From the NCBI GenBank assembly GCA_023653785.1, contig JAMKCH010085005.1, positions 17,537-81,536 of the forward strand: a stretch of DNA of 64,000 nt, written 5' to 3'. Within the stretch, counting starts at the first letter, position 1. Every line of letters begins with the position of its first letter. Below, one piece after another: positions 1 through 11,779 of this stretch. Below the pieces are notes generated by a model. It had not been told where the DNA came from, ran no database searches, and saw only the letters and a list, made by a program, of their open reading frames with translations. The position numbers and the translations under genes are program-made. Source of the stretch: Ophioderma brevispina. Lineage: Eukaryota; Echinodermata; Ophiuroidea; Amphilepidida; Ophiodermatidae.

Positions 1-1832
1 AATTTCGTTTTCTGTTGAGAGGTTGATTGTAGACGTCATTGCGATTTTCACGTTAATTGATTAGCTAATTGGGCTTAAATGCCAAGTTGGGGATATTTCA
101 ATTCGAGGAACCAGCCAGATAATCTAGAAGGTGTTTTGTTACAATCAGTTTGAGATATGAAATTGAGATCATACGGGGATAGACCAGACTTAAGCCGGTA
201 AATAGGGATTTAAGTCTGGTGATATTTAGGTCATGGTCATAGCATCGATTCCATATATTTGTTGGGAATTCCATGAAATTAGGTTATCAGTTAAATAATT
301 TTCTCCAACAATACACGAATATATATTTTACAAGCTCAAGGATACAAAAATACTTAAATGTGTAATTTTGGTTAATCATGTATTGATAATAGCCATGTGG
401 GACATACTTTCAATTTGGCACTTTGGCACCATTAACAAGCCATAACTTTCAACCATGGCACCCAGTTTGGTGTGCTATCAGGAGTAGATAGCAACGCGGT
501 TCTTCTGTATGGAGACGCATGTATATACAAAATTAAGAGAATATTTCATTTTAAGTTATTTTAAGTTAAGTACTCTCAACCTACTTACTTCTTATAAACG
601 AGAGACTAAAAAAAACAACCAATATATTGTCAGATTATTGGCGCCCAAGCCCATGTGTGCGTGCTCTCCAATCCATGCCCCCAAAGGGACTATATGACAT
701 CGCCACCCTAAAGAACAAAACAACACCCATGACGCAAACTTACTATACCACTACATATACTGAACTTAACCATACAAAAACTTTTTCATCCAACTGAGGC
801 TGGAATTCCATGTCCTATGTGCTTTCTAGCGGGACATCAAGACCTCCTTTCAGCAAAGAATTTACGTCTTGTTGAGCTGCAGTGTTTTGCCGCTTTATTT
901 GTGCCTTGTTGAGAACAGGTTTTTGGGATTCGTCTGATGACTCCACTGCACTTTGAGAGTACACCTTGGACATAATGAAAAACATCGGGTAGGGTGACAA
1001 GAACGCCTTGTATTCATTAGCGTAGCACGTGCCTGGTCGAGTATTGTTTGTACTATTGGCGAGTTCTGTGATATATATTATATAGATGCCTTAGGCTTTG
1101 GCATTGAACTTGGTTGTGAGATACTCAAATTAAATCAGCTAAATTATTAAGAAAATATTTGAATTTGATCAATAAAAATTGTGGAAGCATATTATAGCAT
1201 AGCAATGGCAATTTGTCAGCGCAAGACTTGTTGAGATATCTGCATACGATATTACACCGACAATATAATGGAAAGAAAGTTCAATACTTTGACTAAAAGT
1301 TCAAATGGTCGGAAGGTTGATGACGTATATAAGGGTCAAGGTCAAGGCTAATATTGGATCCTGGGATGAATGTGGATCATTAAAAAAATCTTTAGGAGCC
1401 TTGGAAAAAGATAAGATGTAAGAACTCATATGGTAAGACCATGCAAACTACTGGTCAGACCTAGATAAAGCTAGGTCAAGACTTACCGGGCAGGCTACTG
1501 ATCAGAGGCACGGTGGCGTATGAAATCATTTGCCCCAGGCTACACTAACTTCATTAACCTAGCTGAAGAATTGAATGTAACAGACCAGAAAATCGACCCG
1601 CTTCATCTGCTAATGATACAGAATAACATCTTGGTCCAGAACCACTGTTGGCCAGAACTGTTAACAGGTGAATCTGGTACACAGATATTGATGGGATATG
1701 CGTGTGCAATGAAATTTTTGCGAGGTAATGGTCATTGTTCCGCGATTTGTTCAACTGTTGGTCTTATTACTTAGTAAATTTAATATATAGCTAGGTTGCT
1801 GACGTTCGTATATATTTCATATAAAGTTTCAA
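1..1832. other. AT-rich stretch without a recognisable gene
   Basis: Only short frames of low coding character are seen. A 61-codon minus frame at 815-1000 has a protein-like composition, but I recognise no domain and see no convincing splice sites. Confidence 0.5.
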
Positions 1833-2202
1833 AAATATTATATAGAAGCTCGAAGAAACTGGCGAGGACAGAATTAAATAAAGACGAAAAATACACGGTC
1901 TTGAACCCGGACCTGTCGCTATCTAGGCGTGACAAATACCACTGGGCCACAGAGGACTGTGTTTATGTGGATACTAGAGAAACGAGCGCTAATGTATTTC
2001 AGTCTTTATTTCAGAGTTTCAAGCGGCCGTAACGGACTGAAATGCATTAGTGCTCGTTTCTCTAATATCCACATAAACTCAGTTCTCTGTGGCCCAGTGG
2101 TATTTTTCACGCCTACATAGCAAGAGGTCCGGGTTCGAGACCGTGTATTTTTCGTCTTTAATTCTGTGCTCGCCAGTTTCTCCGAGCTTCTATATAATAT
2201 TT
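1833..2202. repeat. Head-to-head pair of tRNA-derived SINE copies (long inverted repeat)
   Basis: Two arms of about 170 bp (1833-2005 and 2034-2202) are near-perfect reverse complements around a 28-bp spacer. The right arm carries an A-box-like TGGCCCAGTGG near 2090 and a B-box-like GGTTCGAGACC near 2133, the internal RNA polymerase III promoter of tRNA-derived SINEs. Each arm then continues into a shared non-tRNA body. A third, diverged copy lies at 63438-63520, so this is a dispersed family. SINE identity is inferred from the box motifs and repetition. Confidence 0.7.
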
Positions 2203-3542
2203 ATCAAGTTCCTTTCTCGGGTTGTATCATTTGCTTGATCCTCGCGTGCATTGAATTGAGTTTCGCATCGTCAAAGATTTTGCTAGAATCATATAAAGTT
2301 TCACTCAGATATTTATAACCATTGATTGTGTCTATTAAACTTGTTCTAATATATTAACGAGAAACTTTTAACCTTAACGCGTGATTAAGCTTGTTCCTTC
2401 CCGCCCTCCCTTCCTCTCTCTCTCTCTCTCTCTCTGTAACCCCCTCTTTCTCTCCTCCCATATCTTCTCTTATCCCCTCCTTTTTTTTCCTCTCTATATG
2501 TCTTCCCCCCCCCCTGTTAAGCGGGAGCACGAACCTGCGCCTGGGTTAACATCATCGTTCATGTCCCACTACATCTAACCTTTGACATTTGTACTTAATT
2601 ATGGACCCTCTAATCAATGCAAAGTAGTTAGTGATCTCAAATTGTGGTGTCCCTTGTTCAATAGGGCCAATTTAGTTTACACAGGGGTCAAACTTTGGAA
2701 AATACTCCATCATGTTGAAACGTATGACATATTGTCGTCTATCATAACGATCATAAGGATTCCAAAATGTTATATTTTTTACCACCGATGACCAGTGGTT
2801 TTTAAGTAACACCCTCTCTATCTCTCTGTCCTGCCTGTATTGTCTGTAGCTAAACTGAGGTATACGTGCGTATGTTTTGCTTTAGTCCATCAGGTTGAGT
2901 CTGTGTGTAATTTTGCTACTCTTTTTGTGTGTTCTAATTTTAACAAAAGAAAAGCCAAGCAATAGCAAGTTACCCTCTTTAATCGCTTTTCTGTCTGTCT
3001 GTAATGTCTGTTTCTATTTTCTCTGTCTTTCTTTCTGCTCCATCGCTCTGTTCCATGGGAGTTGCATGCGCAACCGTTACGCAGCCTAGGATACTTCTAA
3101 CGCAATGAAACCGGTCGCCGCGTCGATCGTCGGCGAATATCTTTTAGGCCTACTGATTGCGTGTTGGTGAAAATGAAAACCGCCAAGAAATAGCCCGTAA
3201 CACAAGTCAATTAGTTCGGGGAATAAGAGACACGAAGTTCTTTAACCTTCGAGGTCAATGTCGGCAAAAAGCAAAACAGATGGATTCTAATCAAAGAGAA
3301 GAAACAATAGATCATAATGTTAGGCGGACTACATGTTTAACGTGGTGCACCAATTCGAGTCGGTTACTACAAAAGTACGCGGTCTTTCCACCAGGGATTT
3401 TGGGAAACATGTGAGTTGTTTCACAGATTTCGAATAACCAGAGGGGAGATTGACCCCAGCTACTGATGCAAAATTTGCCCGAAAGAAAGAAAGGCTACGA
3501 GAGGGTAAAGGTGGCATTTGGGCAAGTGATTTGGAAGTGTTA
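2203..3542. other. Stretch without a recognisable gene; (CT)n microsatellite
   Basis: A CT dinucleotide run lies near 2411-2436 and pyrimidine-rich tracts follow to about 2515. Short frames to 3517 show no recognisable domain. Confidence 0.5.
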
Positions 3543-4400
3543 TATTAAAATAGCAGAGGGGTTTGGTGAATGATGTATACAACCGCAAATTGACGTTTGG
3601 TAGGCGGAGTTGGGTATTACTAAACCAAACAGAGCCACAACCGAAGAGAAAATCAAATGAAGATCAATGAACGCTATTGAAGACGCTACTCGTTAGCTTG
3701 ATAAAATTACTGAAAGGATGAAATAAATGTGTTTTAGTGCTGTGATTTTATGCGTTTTAGTTGTTAGTTTTAACCATACTAGTGTAAATGAAACAGAATC
3801 CGAACTCGACCTTGAACTGTAACTCAAAACACCCTGACCCTAACCCTAATTAATCAGTAGTAGCAGATTGGGGTGTGAAAATCTGAAATACGCTGATGGG
3901 CCATTCTTCGGTCACGTTTGTGACCAAAAACCGGTGATTTTTTTACTTTCAACCCAATGCGGTTTTGTCAACGTAACACATCTAAAAAAAAAAAAAAAAA
4001 AAAATTAAAATAGCAGAGGGGTTTGGTGAATGATGTATACAACCGCAAATTGACGTTTGGTAGGCGGAGTTGGGTATTACTAAACCAAACTAGCCACAAC
4101 CGAAGAGAAAATCAAATGAAGATCAATGAACGCTATTGAAAGACACTACTCGTTAGCTTGATAAAGTACTGAAAGGATGACATAATGTTTTTTAGTGCTG
4201 TGATTTTTAGCGTTTAGTTGTTAGTTTTAACCATACTAGGGTAAATGAAACAAATCCAACTCGACCTTGAACTGTAACTCAAAACACCCTGACCCTAACC
4301 TAATTATCATAGTAGCAGATTGGGTGTGAAAATAAAATCTGAAAGACTCTGATGGGGGGCGCATTCTTCTTCGGTCACGTTTGTGACCATCAGTAGGTCA
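3543..4400 (+). repeat. Tandem duplication (about 460-bp period) including a transposon end
   Basis: The block at about 3543-3960 recurs at about 4004-4395 with scattered indels, the copies being joined by a poly(A) run near 3986-4003. Both copies carry a short CCCTAACCC-like tract and end in the same inverted-repeat segment containing CGGTCACGTTTGTGACC. The duplication therefore includes the left end of the TIR element listed at 3898-4603. Confidence 0.8.
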
Positions 4401-4603
4401 CACACGTGACCAAACTTTGGGGGGCAACCATGACAAAATAACCAATCTACCAAAAGTGGAAACATTATTTTTGGTTAGGTTTGGACTGAAGGTTATTAAT
4501 AATGTAAAAAGTAATAACAGATTGGTTACGTTGACAAAACAGCATTGGGCTGAAAGTAAAAAATCACCGGTTTTTGGTCACAAACGTGACCGAAGAATGG
4601 CCC
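3898..4603. mobile_element. TIR DNA element with roughly 85-bp terminal inverted repeats
   Basis: The left end at 3898-3985 (starting GGGCCATTCTTCGGTCACG) is the reverse complement of the right end at about 4515-4603. TGAT directly flanks both ends (3894-3897 and 4604-4607) and is a candidate 4-bp target duplication. The interior holds a copy of the sequence left of the element, so it grew by a local tandem duplication after insertion. No transposase is present; the superfamily is unassigned. Confidence 0.65.
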
Positions 4604-4636
4604 TGATCAGGAATATAAAACTATGGCGCATTTCTG

Positions 4637-4790
4637 GGTTGGTACATTTACTGCACCCACTTTGCCTGCTCCCAGTTGAATTCAGCAGCCTTGACGGAAT
4701 AAAGTGCACGTTATACTGTACTTTATTCCGTCAAGGCTGCTAAATTCAACTGGGAGCAGATAAAGTGGGTGCAGTAAATGTACCAACCCG
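4637..4790. mobile_element. Hairpin MITE with 9-bp target duplication
   Basis: Arms of about 70 bp (4636-4705 and 4720-4789) are almost perfectly complementary around a 14-bp loop. GCATTTCTG occurs directly at both borders (4628-4636 and 4791-4799), fitting an 8-9-bp target-site duplication of the hAT type. The element is noncoding. Confidence 0.8.
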
Positions 4791-4799
4791 GCATTTCTG

Positions 4800-6160
4800 A
4801 AGTTTTGCTTCTTCTCTACAGCCCGAAGATCATATCCAACAAGTGGGAGAGGGCTCTAATAGAGGTTCATATCGGCATTTATAAGCGATGGTCAAAAGCT
4901 CTCTTTGCAGTCTTTGGTGATCCACGACGTAATCGAGGCCTCAGTCGTGCACCCTAAATACCATTGCATAATGATCTTTATTGGGATGATGGAGCCCAAG
5001 AAAGGGACCGTTATCATCCTCGATGAGAAGTTCCTAGTTTCAAGGAGAGTTCTGATATGACTGACAAGAGGTAGAGCGCAGACTGACTATAAGCATCGCT
5101 GATGAGTTAATTTAATAAAGACCAATAAAGACTACTGATTTGATCGCATCAAACCCAATCAAACCGGCGCGTGGCAACCATTATGTTTGGTTTGAATTTC
5201 ATCGTGCTTGTAACAGTGCTATAGGGTAGGCCTATATCCATCACACAAAATATCATCATCATGAGCAAAACTTTGGTAATTCATTATTATACCCAGTTTG
5301 GTTTGAAATGAAGCAGTACGTACTTTAAAATAGGGAAACTTCAACCAAATTGCAAATTTTTAACATATCCTACCATCTTTTACTAAAATGAGCGCAAAGG
5401 GTGGTTCTACAATTAGCCATTTAAACCGTTTGGGCATATGAGCGTTTTTTTAAGTCGACGCATGGGGACTATTCATTTATTAATATGCAAGGTTACATCA
5501 TTATCTGATTGTCATTAAATCACAATCACACTCAATAGGCTGTACAAACCTACAATTTATTGTACTCAGGAGATTTGAGTCATTCCATGCAACTTCTACG
5601 ACTATCATCATGTTCATGGCAGGATTTATCCCCGCGTTTGACCGATTAAACATTTGACATGTTGCAATCAAACTGTTTTTCTTCAAGATTCAGGGTGTGA
5701 AACTCTTTGCTTTTGTTTCAACATAGGCGATAGTGTGAAGTTACGGTGGTGTGACATTTTCTCACCTTAGTATTGTTTCAGTTTAATTTTCCCACACATC
5801 TATTCTAAACTTTACTATCTACTGTATGAGCATAATGTGAACAAAGTTATTACACTTTCAATGAAACGTGAAGATTTATAACAAATTGTCAAATAAAAGA
5901 ACTTTCTTAAATAAAATTATCACATTTAAAGGTACTCCGGTCCCGGACTCCGGTACTATTTACAAAATTTAACCTATGAGCTTTCAATTTTTCTTTGCAT
6001 GGGCTCGAAAACTTTTGTTTTACACCAAATGTATAAAGTAGTTCCAACTTTAGATATTGTATTTATTGCCCATATTGATTTGAATTTAGGGCAAACTTTA
6101 TAATGTTGGGGTTAGTTGAGGGATTTCAATAGGCATGATAGAGTACGTGAGTGCATCTTT
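4800..6160. other. AT-rich stretch, nothing recognised
   Basis: No domain-bearing frame, RNA gene or clear repeat structure was seen here. Confidence 0.4.
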
Positions 6161-6167
6161 GACCGCC

Positions 6168-6264
6168 TAAAGAAATTATGTGGCATGAAACAATATTTAG
6201 ACACTGGATGAGATGGGTATTTTATTGTGTCTAAATATTGTTTCATGCTACAGAATTTCTTTAA
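6168..6264. repeat. Short hairpin repeat (MITE-like)
   Basis: Arms of about 36 bp centred on ATGAAACAATATTTAGACAC and its complement are separated by a loop of about 22 bp. This resembles a solo fold-back element; no clear target duplication is seen. Confidence 0.6.
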
Positions 6265-6364
6265 GAAATCTGATATCAACACATATCTGAGGTAGGCCTA
6301 TGGTGATAATCACATGCTTTTGTTTGTATCTTCTCATGATAACATTAATTTTGTAAGTGAAGTG

Positions 6365-6620
6365 CATGGGGGGGGGGGGTCCACGTGGACCCAAAATTTT
6401 GTTTTTCGCGCGTTATGTTTTATAACGCTATTATTTTTTGCCTAAGATTTTAAGTAATTGCTATATCAATGTCGCATATATTTGGTGAAAAAAAATCAAA
6501 TCGGCCTTGGGTTTATGCTAATTAGCATAAATAGGCTAGAAGCATTTTGGTGGCGTTAATCATAATTTGTTTCAATCCCCTTAAATCATGCTGGAGTATT
6601 TTTTTTTAATATTTCGGCAA
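6365..6620 (+). repeat. Dispersed repeat, copy 1 (GTCCACGTGGACC end)
   Basis: The block starts with a poly(G) run and the palindrome GGTCCACGTGGACC and includes TATGCTAATTAGCATAAA. It aligns in reverse complement with 33040-33245, including the order of the palindrome, the cGCGCG-type segment, TATGCTAATTAG and GGTGGCG. It is therefore a dispersed noncoding repeat family. Confidence 0.65.
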
Positions 6621-6778
6621 TAATGTAAATGTATTCATGTTCTTATATTAGTTGAGATTTATTTTCTATATGAAGGACATCGATTTGAGCTAAGCTATTT
6701 CAAACATGTCAAACAGCAATTAGTACACGGACAAGCACATGCAATAAACGCGATTCGTTAGAAAATTTAGGGCGCCAA

Positions 6779-7063
6779 CCTACTCTCTAAATGCAAAAGA
6801 TGGAATTCACTCTTTTGGGTTTAATTTTAAAAAAAACCCCTCTAAAAGAGTGAAATTTCATACCTTTAAAAAAGACACTTTTTATTTTTTTTATTGTTTT
6901 TAGATTTTTAAAACCCCTGTTTTTTAATCATTTGTTAAATTATCAAGAGTAAATTTGACCCAAAAAGTATTCTTTGAAAGCTTTGAAATTTCACTCTTTT
7001 AGAGTGGGCCCTGTAGTCACTCCAAAAGAGTGAAATTCACTCTTTTGCATTTAGAGAGTAGGG
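6779..7063. mobile_element. MITE with CTACTCTCTAAATGCAAAAG termini
   Basis: The two ends match in inverted orientation over about 40 bp (CTACTCTCTAAATGCAAAAG). The interior repeats AAAGAGTGAAAT-like words in both orientations, giving several nested stems. It is noncoding, with no clear target duplication. A roughly 113-codon frame starting at its right edge (7030) has no recognisable domain. Confidence 0.7.
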
Positions 7064-7480
7064 AAATCTCTGGGGCAAAAGAAATCCAATCGTACCAAAG
7101 CCTCAACATGGAGAAAAACCTTGTGAAATGCATGGCCTATGATATTATTGCTTCAAATAAAATGTTTGTCATTCAAAATAGAGCCTATATAGCTCCGCAT
7201 GTACTGGGTACAAATATGTTCCCTGGCAATTTTGACCGCCTAACCTTAGTTATGCATGAGTTTGAGGCACAAGTTGAACAACAGGCAGCTGGCAGTCAAT
7301 TGCAAATGAATTGTCATCTATCAGCCGTTTTTGTTGGATGTGGCAGAGCATGGTTTATTTCCTCTGGGTAATATCCTTTGCACCTCTTTTTGTCATCTGG
7401 GACTTAATATTTCCGTTTCATTGCAAAATCTTTTGCCATTTTATGGTACTCTCTTTCAAATCGCATAAACATCATCAGAT

Positions 7481-7582
7481 CCTCCTCCTCCTCCTCCCCT
7501 CCTCCTCCTCCTCCTCCCCCTCCTCATCATCACCATCACCATCATCATCATCATCACCATCACCATCATCATCGTCACCATC

Positions 7583-7627
<45 letters not shown>
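7481..7627. repeat. (TCC)n/(ATC)n trinucleotide microsatellite
   Basis: A TCC-rich run grades into a long CAT/CAC run. Apparent proteins of poly-Ser, poly-Met or poly-Asp/Glu from this segment are low-complexity artefacts. Confidence 0.95.
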
Positions 7628-7628
<1 letters not shown>

Positions 7629-7639
7629 CCATCCCAAAA

Positions 7640-8164
7640 TACATGGACATAAAAAGGCAAGAAACGCATAGAAATGCATTTTATGGGCTATAAGATAAAT
7701 TATTTTGTTTATCATTTATCTGATATTTTGTTGTTCTTGTAGGAATGTGATAATACTGCAGAATAAAACCATTTTTTTTATAAAAACGAATTAGGGCCTA
7801 TTTAAACACCAAAACAACAATTATAGAATTTGATAACTATAACGGCTTTTTCTTTAACCACTCCTATCCATTTCAATTGGATTTTTTTATCCATTGCCAA
7901 ATTTAAATTGTGATGGAAATTCGTTGGTATATTTTTTTCTGAAACCACCAGCTAACCATTCGTTAATGTTAACAAACGAGTAAACTTTATTCATTCAAGT
8001 ATGAATGGTATCTCCGTTGTAAAATTACGAGAAAAACGATATGTAGTTGTGCCATCTACATTAACTTTCAGATGACAGTTCACAAGTACGTGTACTTTAT
8101 TCTAACAAATTGGTTATTCTCTCTGTACAAACAGTTGACCGTTGGGCCATTCCGCATCAATTCA
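7640..8164. other. AT-rich stretch, nothing recognised
   Basis: Noncoding in appearance; no repeat ends or domains were identified. Confidence 0.4.
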
Positions 8165-8955
8165 CCTAGGGGGTTCCCGGTGACCCCCTCAAATCTTCTT
8201 GTCATTTCTCTCAAATGTTGCCCTTATAGTCAAACTAATAACTGCCAAGTTTCAGCTTCGTGTGTCATTTTTTTTCTAACGACAACCCTTGAAACTTTTG
8301 GTAGGGGTGCCATTTTCCCATAAAATTGAGCACTATTTTAAAATGCTGCCTTTGGTGGCCAATAGTTTCTTAAATATTCATGCTTTCAACAGAGTATCGC
8401 GTATATCAACTTCTGTGAGCCAAGCTGTACAATTCAAGTGAAAAAGTGAATTGCGCAAATGCGTATTCATTTTGCGGGCTTCCAGATAGCCGTAAAAATA
8501 CAGTCCTCAATTACAAACCGCCACTTTTGAGGGGGGTTTTTTAAGCATAACTGTAACCAAGAAATTTACTTAATTTTAATGGAAATACTATTTGGAGGGG
8601 GCAAATGTAGAGGTTTGTAATTGAGCACAGACTGTATTTTACGGCTATCGGGAAGCCCGAAACATGCATCTGCGCAATTCAGCTGTTTCACTTGAACTGT
8701 GCAGTTTGGGTCAAAGACAGTTGATATAATTGATGTTGGGTTGAAAGTAGATTTAAGAAATTATTGGCCAGGAAAGGCAGCATTTTAAAATAATACTCAA
8801 TTTTGTTGGAAAAATGGCACCCCACAAAAAGTTTCAAGGGTCGCCGTGATAAAAAAAACAACAACGCACGGACCTGAAACTTGGCAGCTAACATGGTTAA
8901 TGTATGCAACATGTGAGAGAAAGAACAAGAAGATCTGAACGGGTCATCAGGGGAT
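8165..8955. mobile_element. Large fold-back element with arms of about 350 bp
   Basis: The left arm (about 8165-8523) aligns to the reverse complement of the right arm (about 8609-8955) at roughly 80 per cent by eye, separated by about 85 bp. Shared landmarks include TTAAAATGCTGCCTTT, CCCTTGAAACTTTT and TGCCAAGTTTCAG. The arms make up nearly the whole element, as in fold-back or long-TIR MITEs. No coding sequence is visible. Confidence 0.8.
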
Positions 8956-11147
8956 CTTCCTGATAATTAGGTGTTTTGACATGGAATGAACCACGTTGCA
9001 AAATTTAGAATGTATATGGTCTATAATTATGTCAGGCATGATTAAATGAGTAACTCTTAATTTTGTGCTTAATTCTTGTGAAAAATTATGTTGTTCGAAG
9101 AAAATCCCGGGGAAGAAAATACGTAAAATTGCATTAATGGGAAACTCTACAAGTTGACATTGACTGTAAAACCTTGACAACAAGCACACAGACGATGCTG
9201 TCTTTCATCCCGAGGTAAACTGAGGTTAAACAGCGTGATAGTTCAGAATGTTGGCGCCTATTACATAACTCTTCGGTTCCTCATCTTGTTGAGCAATGTG
9301 TCCAGACGAAATGTTGAAATCATGGTATAAATGTCCACCAAACTCTACAATACTATAAAGAACTAGGATTTTGATTTTGTGTCGATAGTATGAACAAGTC
9401 ATTCATAAAAACGAATTTCATTCACAAATCATTCGAATTATTTCTTCGAACTTTGAAATATTTCCATATTGTTTCGGTAACATATTTTAAAATTTACGGC
9501 ACAATTGTAATCATTTGCAAGCATTGAAAGTTATCAGAAAAGTTCAGGACTAATAACCGAAGACTCAGAAATTGCATGTCTTTTTCATCAAATAGAAAAT
9601 GCAAGTTTGACTTCCATTTTGTCAGTAGAATCGACATAGAAATTTTATTTTGGCTTTTTTTTTGTGTTATTCACTCTATATTGTCATATTCACTTCGCTA
9701 CTTTGGATCAAAATATTTGTAAATTACTTAGTATATCTTTTTAAATGTTGATATAAATACTTCAGAGTATGCATAAAACTCGCACATGCCCTATGCAATG
9801 CCAGAACAACATTGCAAATTATTATAAAAGAGCATGAATATTACAGAAATTAAACACACTGTACAGATAAAATATTTGTTCTAAATAACTGTTTGGTAAC
9901 GTGTAAACAAGATAAAAAGCCAAATATGTTTAAGTTGTAATGGACCACAATAATATGATATTTTGTGATCTTTCTGATTTCGTTACATGCAGTCGTTATT
10001 ATTTACTATAACATTCTCTTTTATTTCTTCCCTTCCTGTTTAATTATTGACAGTAATTATGACATTTCTATCATCAACACATTTTTAATGATGCCGACAA
10101 ATCTAAAACTATTACAATTATTGAAAGCAATGTCTATCATGATCGTTAACTTATCATCACAAAGAAAAAAGTTCAATTTTTTAAACATGTGTCTCATCTT
10201 TATCCTTGACGGATAATTACTCAGTTGATTTTTCCCCGGCATTTTGTCCTCTTCGCGGTCAGGTGTACTTTGATTGTTTCGCACAGAACACCTAGTGCTG
10301 ATATGTTTATGGCCGGTATATCCATAGATCTTTTGGTGGAACGCGACCGTTTGTTGGAGAGGTCAATCAGCAAAGGTCATTGGTAAGAAAGTGTAGTAGG
10401 CCTTCATGAAAGTTTATGACATTGTTCATTTATATGCTCAACTTCGACTTTTCAAAAAAAATATGATCTTATTTCTTAACAAGTCCATCAACTTTACCCA
10501 AAAAAGCCGAGATTGATATACATTTTTGTTCGTCACAGTGACATGTGCACAGGGCACTATACAAGCATTTGCTCATTATGAAACAAAATCACAAATGAAA
10601 ATCAGAATCAACTAACATTTTGGAAATAAGCTTTTCTGAGAATATCTATGGAATCACAAACAAAAGAAAGGTGATGAAATTACAACATGCATCTTTAATT
10701 GCGTTTTGAAATCTGAACTATAGTTTAGCGTTTTGTTTATAGGGATACTATTTTTGATTTGTATAGGGATACTATTTTTGATTTGTAATTGAAATTTAAA
10801 AAACCTCACGAAGTGACTGAGGAAAGAAGTTTAATTATTTAAGATCTAAGAAGTTTCCGGGACTTATACAGTGCATTTCCCTTTGCAAATACTATAGCAA
10901 ATTCCACAATAAACAATAAACAAGCACTTAACACATCTGGCTAACATGTAGATAGACTCACTCACACGTGGTAGCTAAACAGCGTTCCACATCGATATAG
11001 GATATTTGATACTGTCATTGGCATAGCTTTTGGCTATGTGAAATACATCCGTGACAAAATTGTAATTTAATTTGAGAATAATACATAAGATGTTAAAGCA
11101 GATATAATATTAGCATAATACTAACAATATTGAAAAATAATACCAAC
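8956..11147. other. AT-rich noncoding stretch, probable intron of the octapeptide gene
   Basis: No homeobox or other domain was found. The only structure noted is a perfect 25-bp tandem duplication near 10740-10790. Since the octapeptide exon at 11148-11583 is spliced toward lower coordinates, part of this stretch is presumably its first intron. Confidence 0.4.
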
Positions 11148-11583
11148 CTTTAACGGCATTGTCAACCGGTATTGGACTCGGCTCCCCGCATGATGATGGC
11201 GGCGATCTTTCCCGATGCTGACTTGGTGATAGCCGATGTGTCTTGCCCAAAATACCATCAATACTGTGCTGTTTGTGATAACTATTGAGTGCAGATGAAG
11301 ATTCAGCTTCTTCCATTCTTCTAGCCATGTAGTCCATGGGACCTATCAGAGAGACTGGTCGAGGTAGAGAAGAGCGTTGATGGGGCGGAGATGATGACGG
11401 CGGTGACGGCGATGGTGAAGTACTATCTGCGTAGTCGTCGTTATCTAGTTGACGATTTTGATGACGTTCACTATAATGTTGACGATGATGATCTGTTGTC
11501 ATCAATGGTGAGAAAACAGAGCCTGTTGTTGGCGGGGTATTGTAATATTGTTCCATCATTGCAGATAAACTACTCACAGACAT
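11148..11583 (-). CDS. First coding exon of a Pax3/7- or paired-like homeobox factor (octapeptide)
   Basis: This exon encodes about 145 residues and lacks the DNA-binding domain. Residues 106-113 are HSIDGILG, identical to the octapeptide (eh1-like, Groucho-binding repressor motif) of Pax3/7 and close to the N-terminal motif of paired-like factors such as Rx and homeobrain. The rest is low-complexity Ser/Pro/His-rich sequence, as usual before a homeodomain. I chose the ATG at 11583: A at -3, and it lies about 190 bp downstream of a TATA box. An in-frame ATG at 11757 would fall at or upstream of the expected transcription start. The reading ends at a donor (AAAG|GTTGGT, phase 1, at 11148/11147). 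Because no paired domain precedes the octapeptide in this exon, a paired-like homeobox gene seems more likely than a Pax gene. No homeodomain exon was found within the remaining 11 kb. Confidence 0.65.
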
Positions 11584-11765
11584 TTTCTGAACTCGACGAA
11601 ACGGAGCACTATTGGAATATGGAAACGTGTGAACACCCGAAAGTTTACGACTGGTGTGCGTTGTGGTAAAAGTTCGTACCAAGAAATCCGGGGTGTTGCG
11701 AATCAGTCGATTTATTGTGACAGGTCTGTGAAAGTTATTGAAACAGATTTTGTGCAAAGTTTATC

Positions 11766-11776
11766 ACTATATACGG
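11766..11776 (-). promoter_or_regulatory. Candidate TATA box upstream of the octapeptide exon
   Basis: The minus strand reads TATATAGTGA about 190 bp upstream of the chosen start codon, placing transcription initiation near 11740. A reverse CCAAT box (CTGATTGGTG on the minus strand, near 11932-11941) lies further upstream. This is a motif-based inference. Confidence 0.35.
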
Positions 11777-11779
11777 GCT

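Noticed and set aside
815..1000. A small minus-strand exon
   Set aside because: The composition is plausible (Ser/Gln/Lys-rich), but there is no recognisable domain and no convincing acceptor or donor.
7456..7669. Poly-Ser, poly-Met and poly-Asp/Glu frames on both strands
   Set aside because: They are translations of a trinucleotide microsatellite, without start context or domains.
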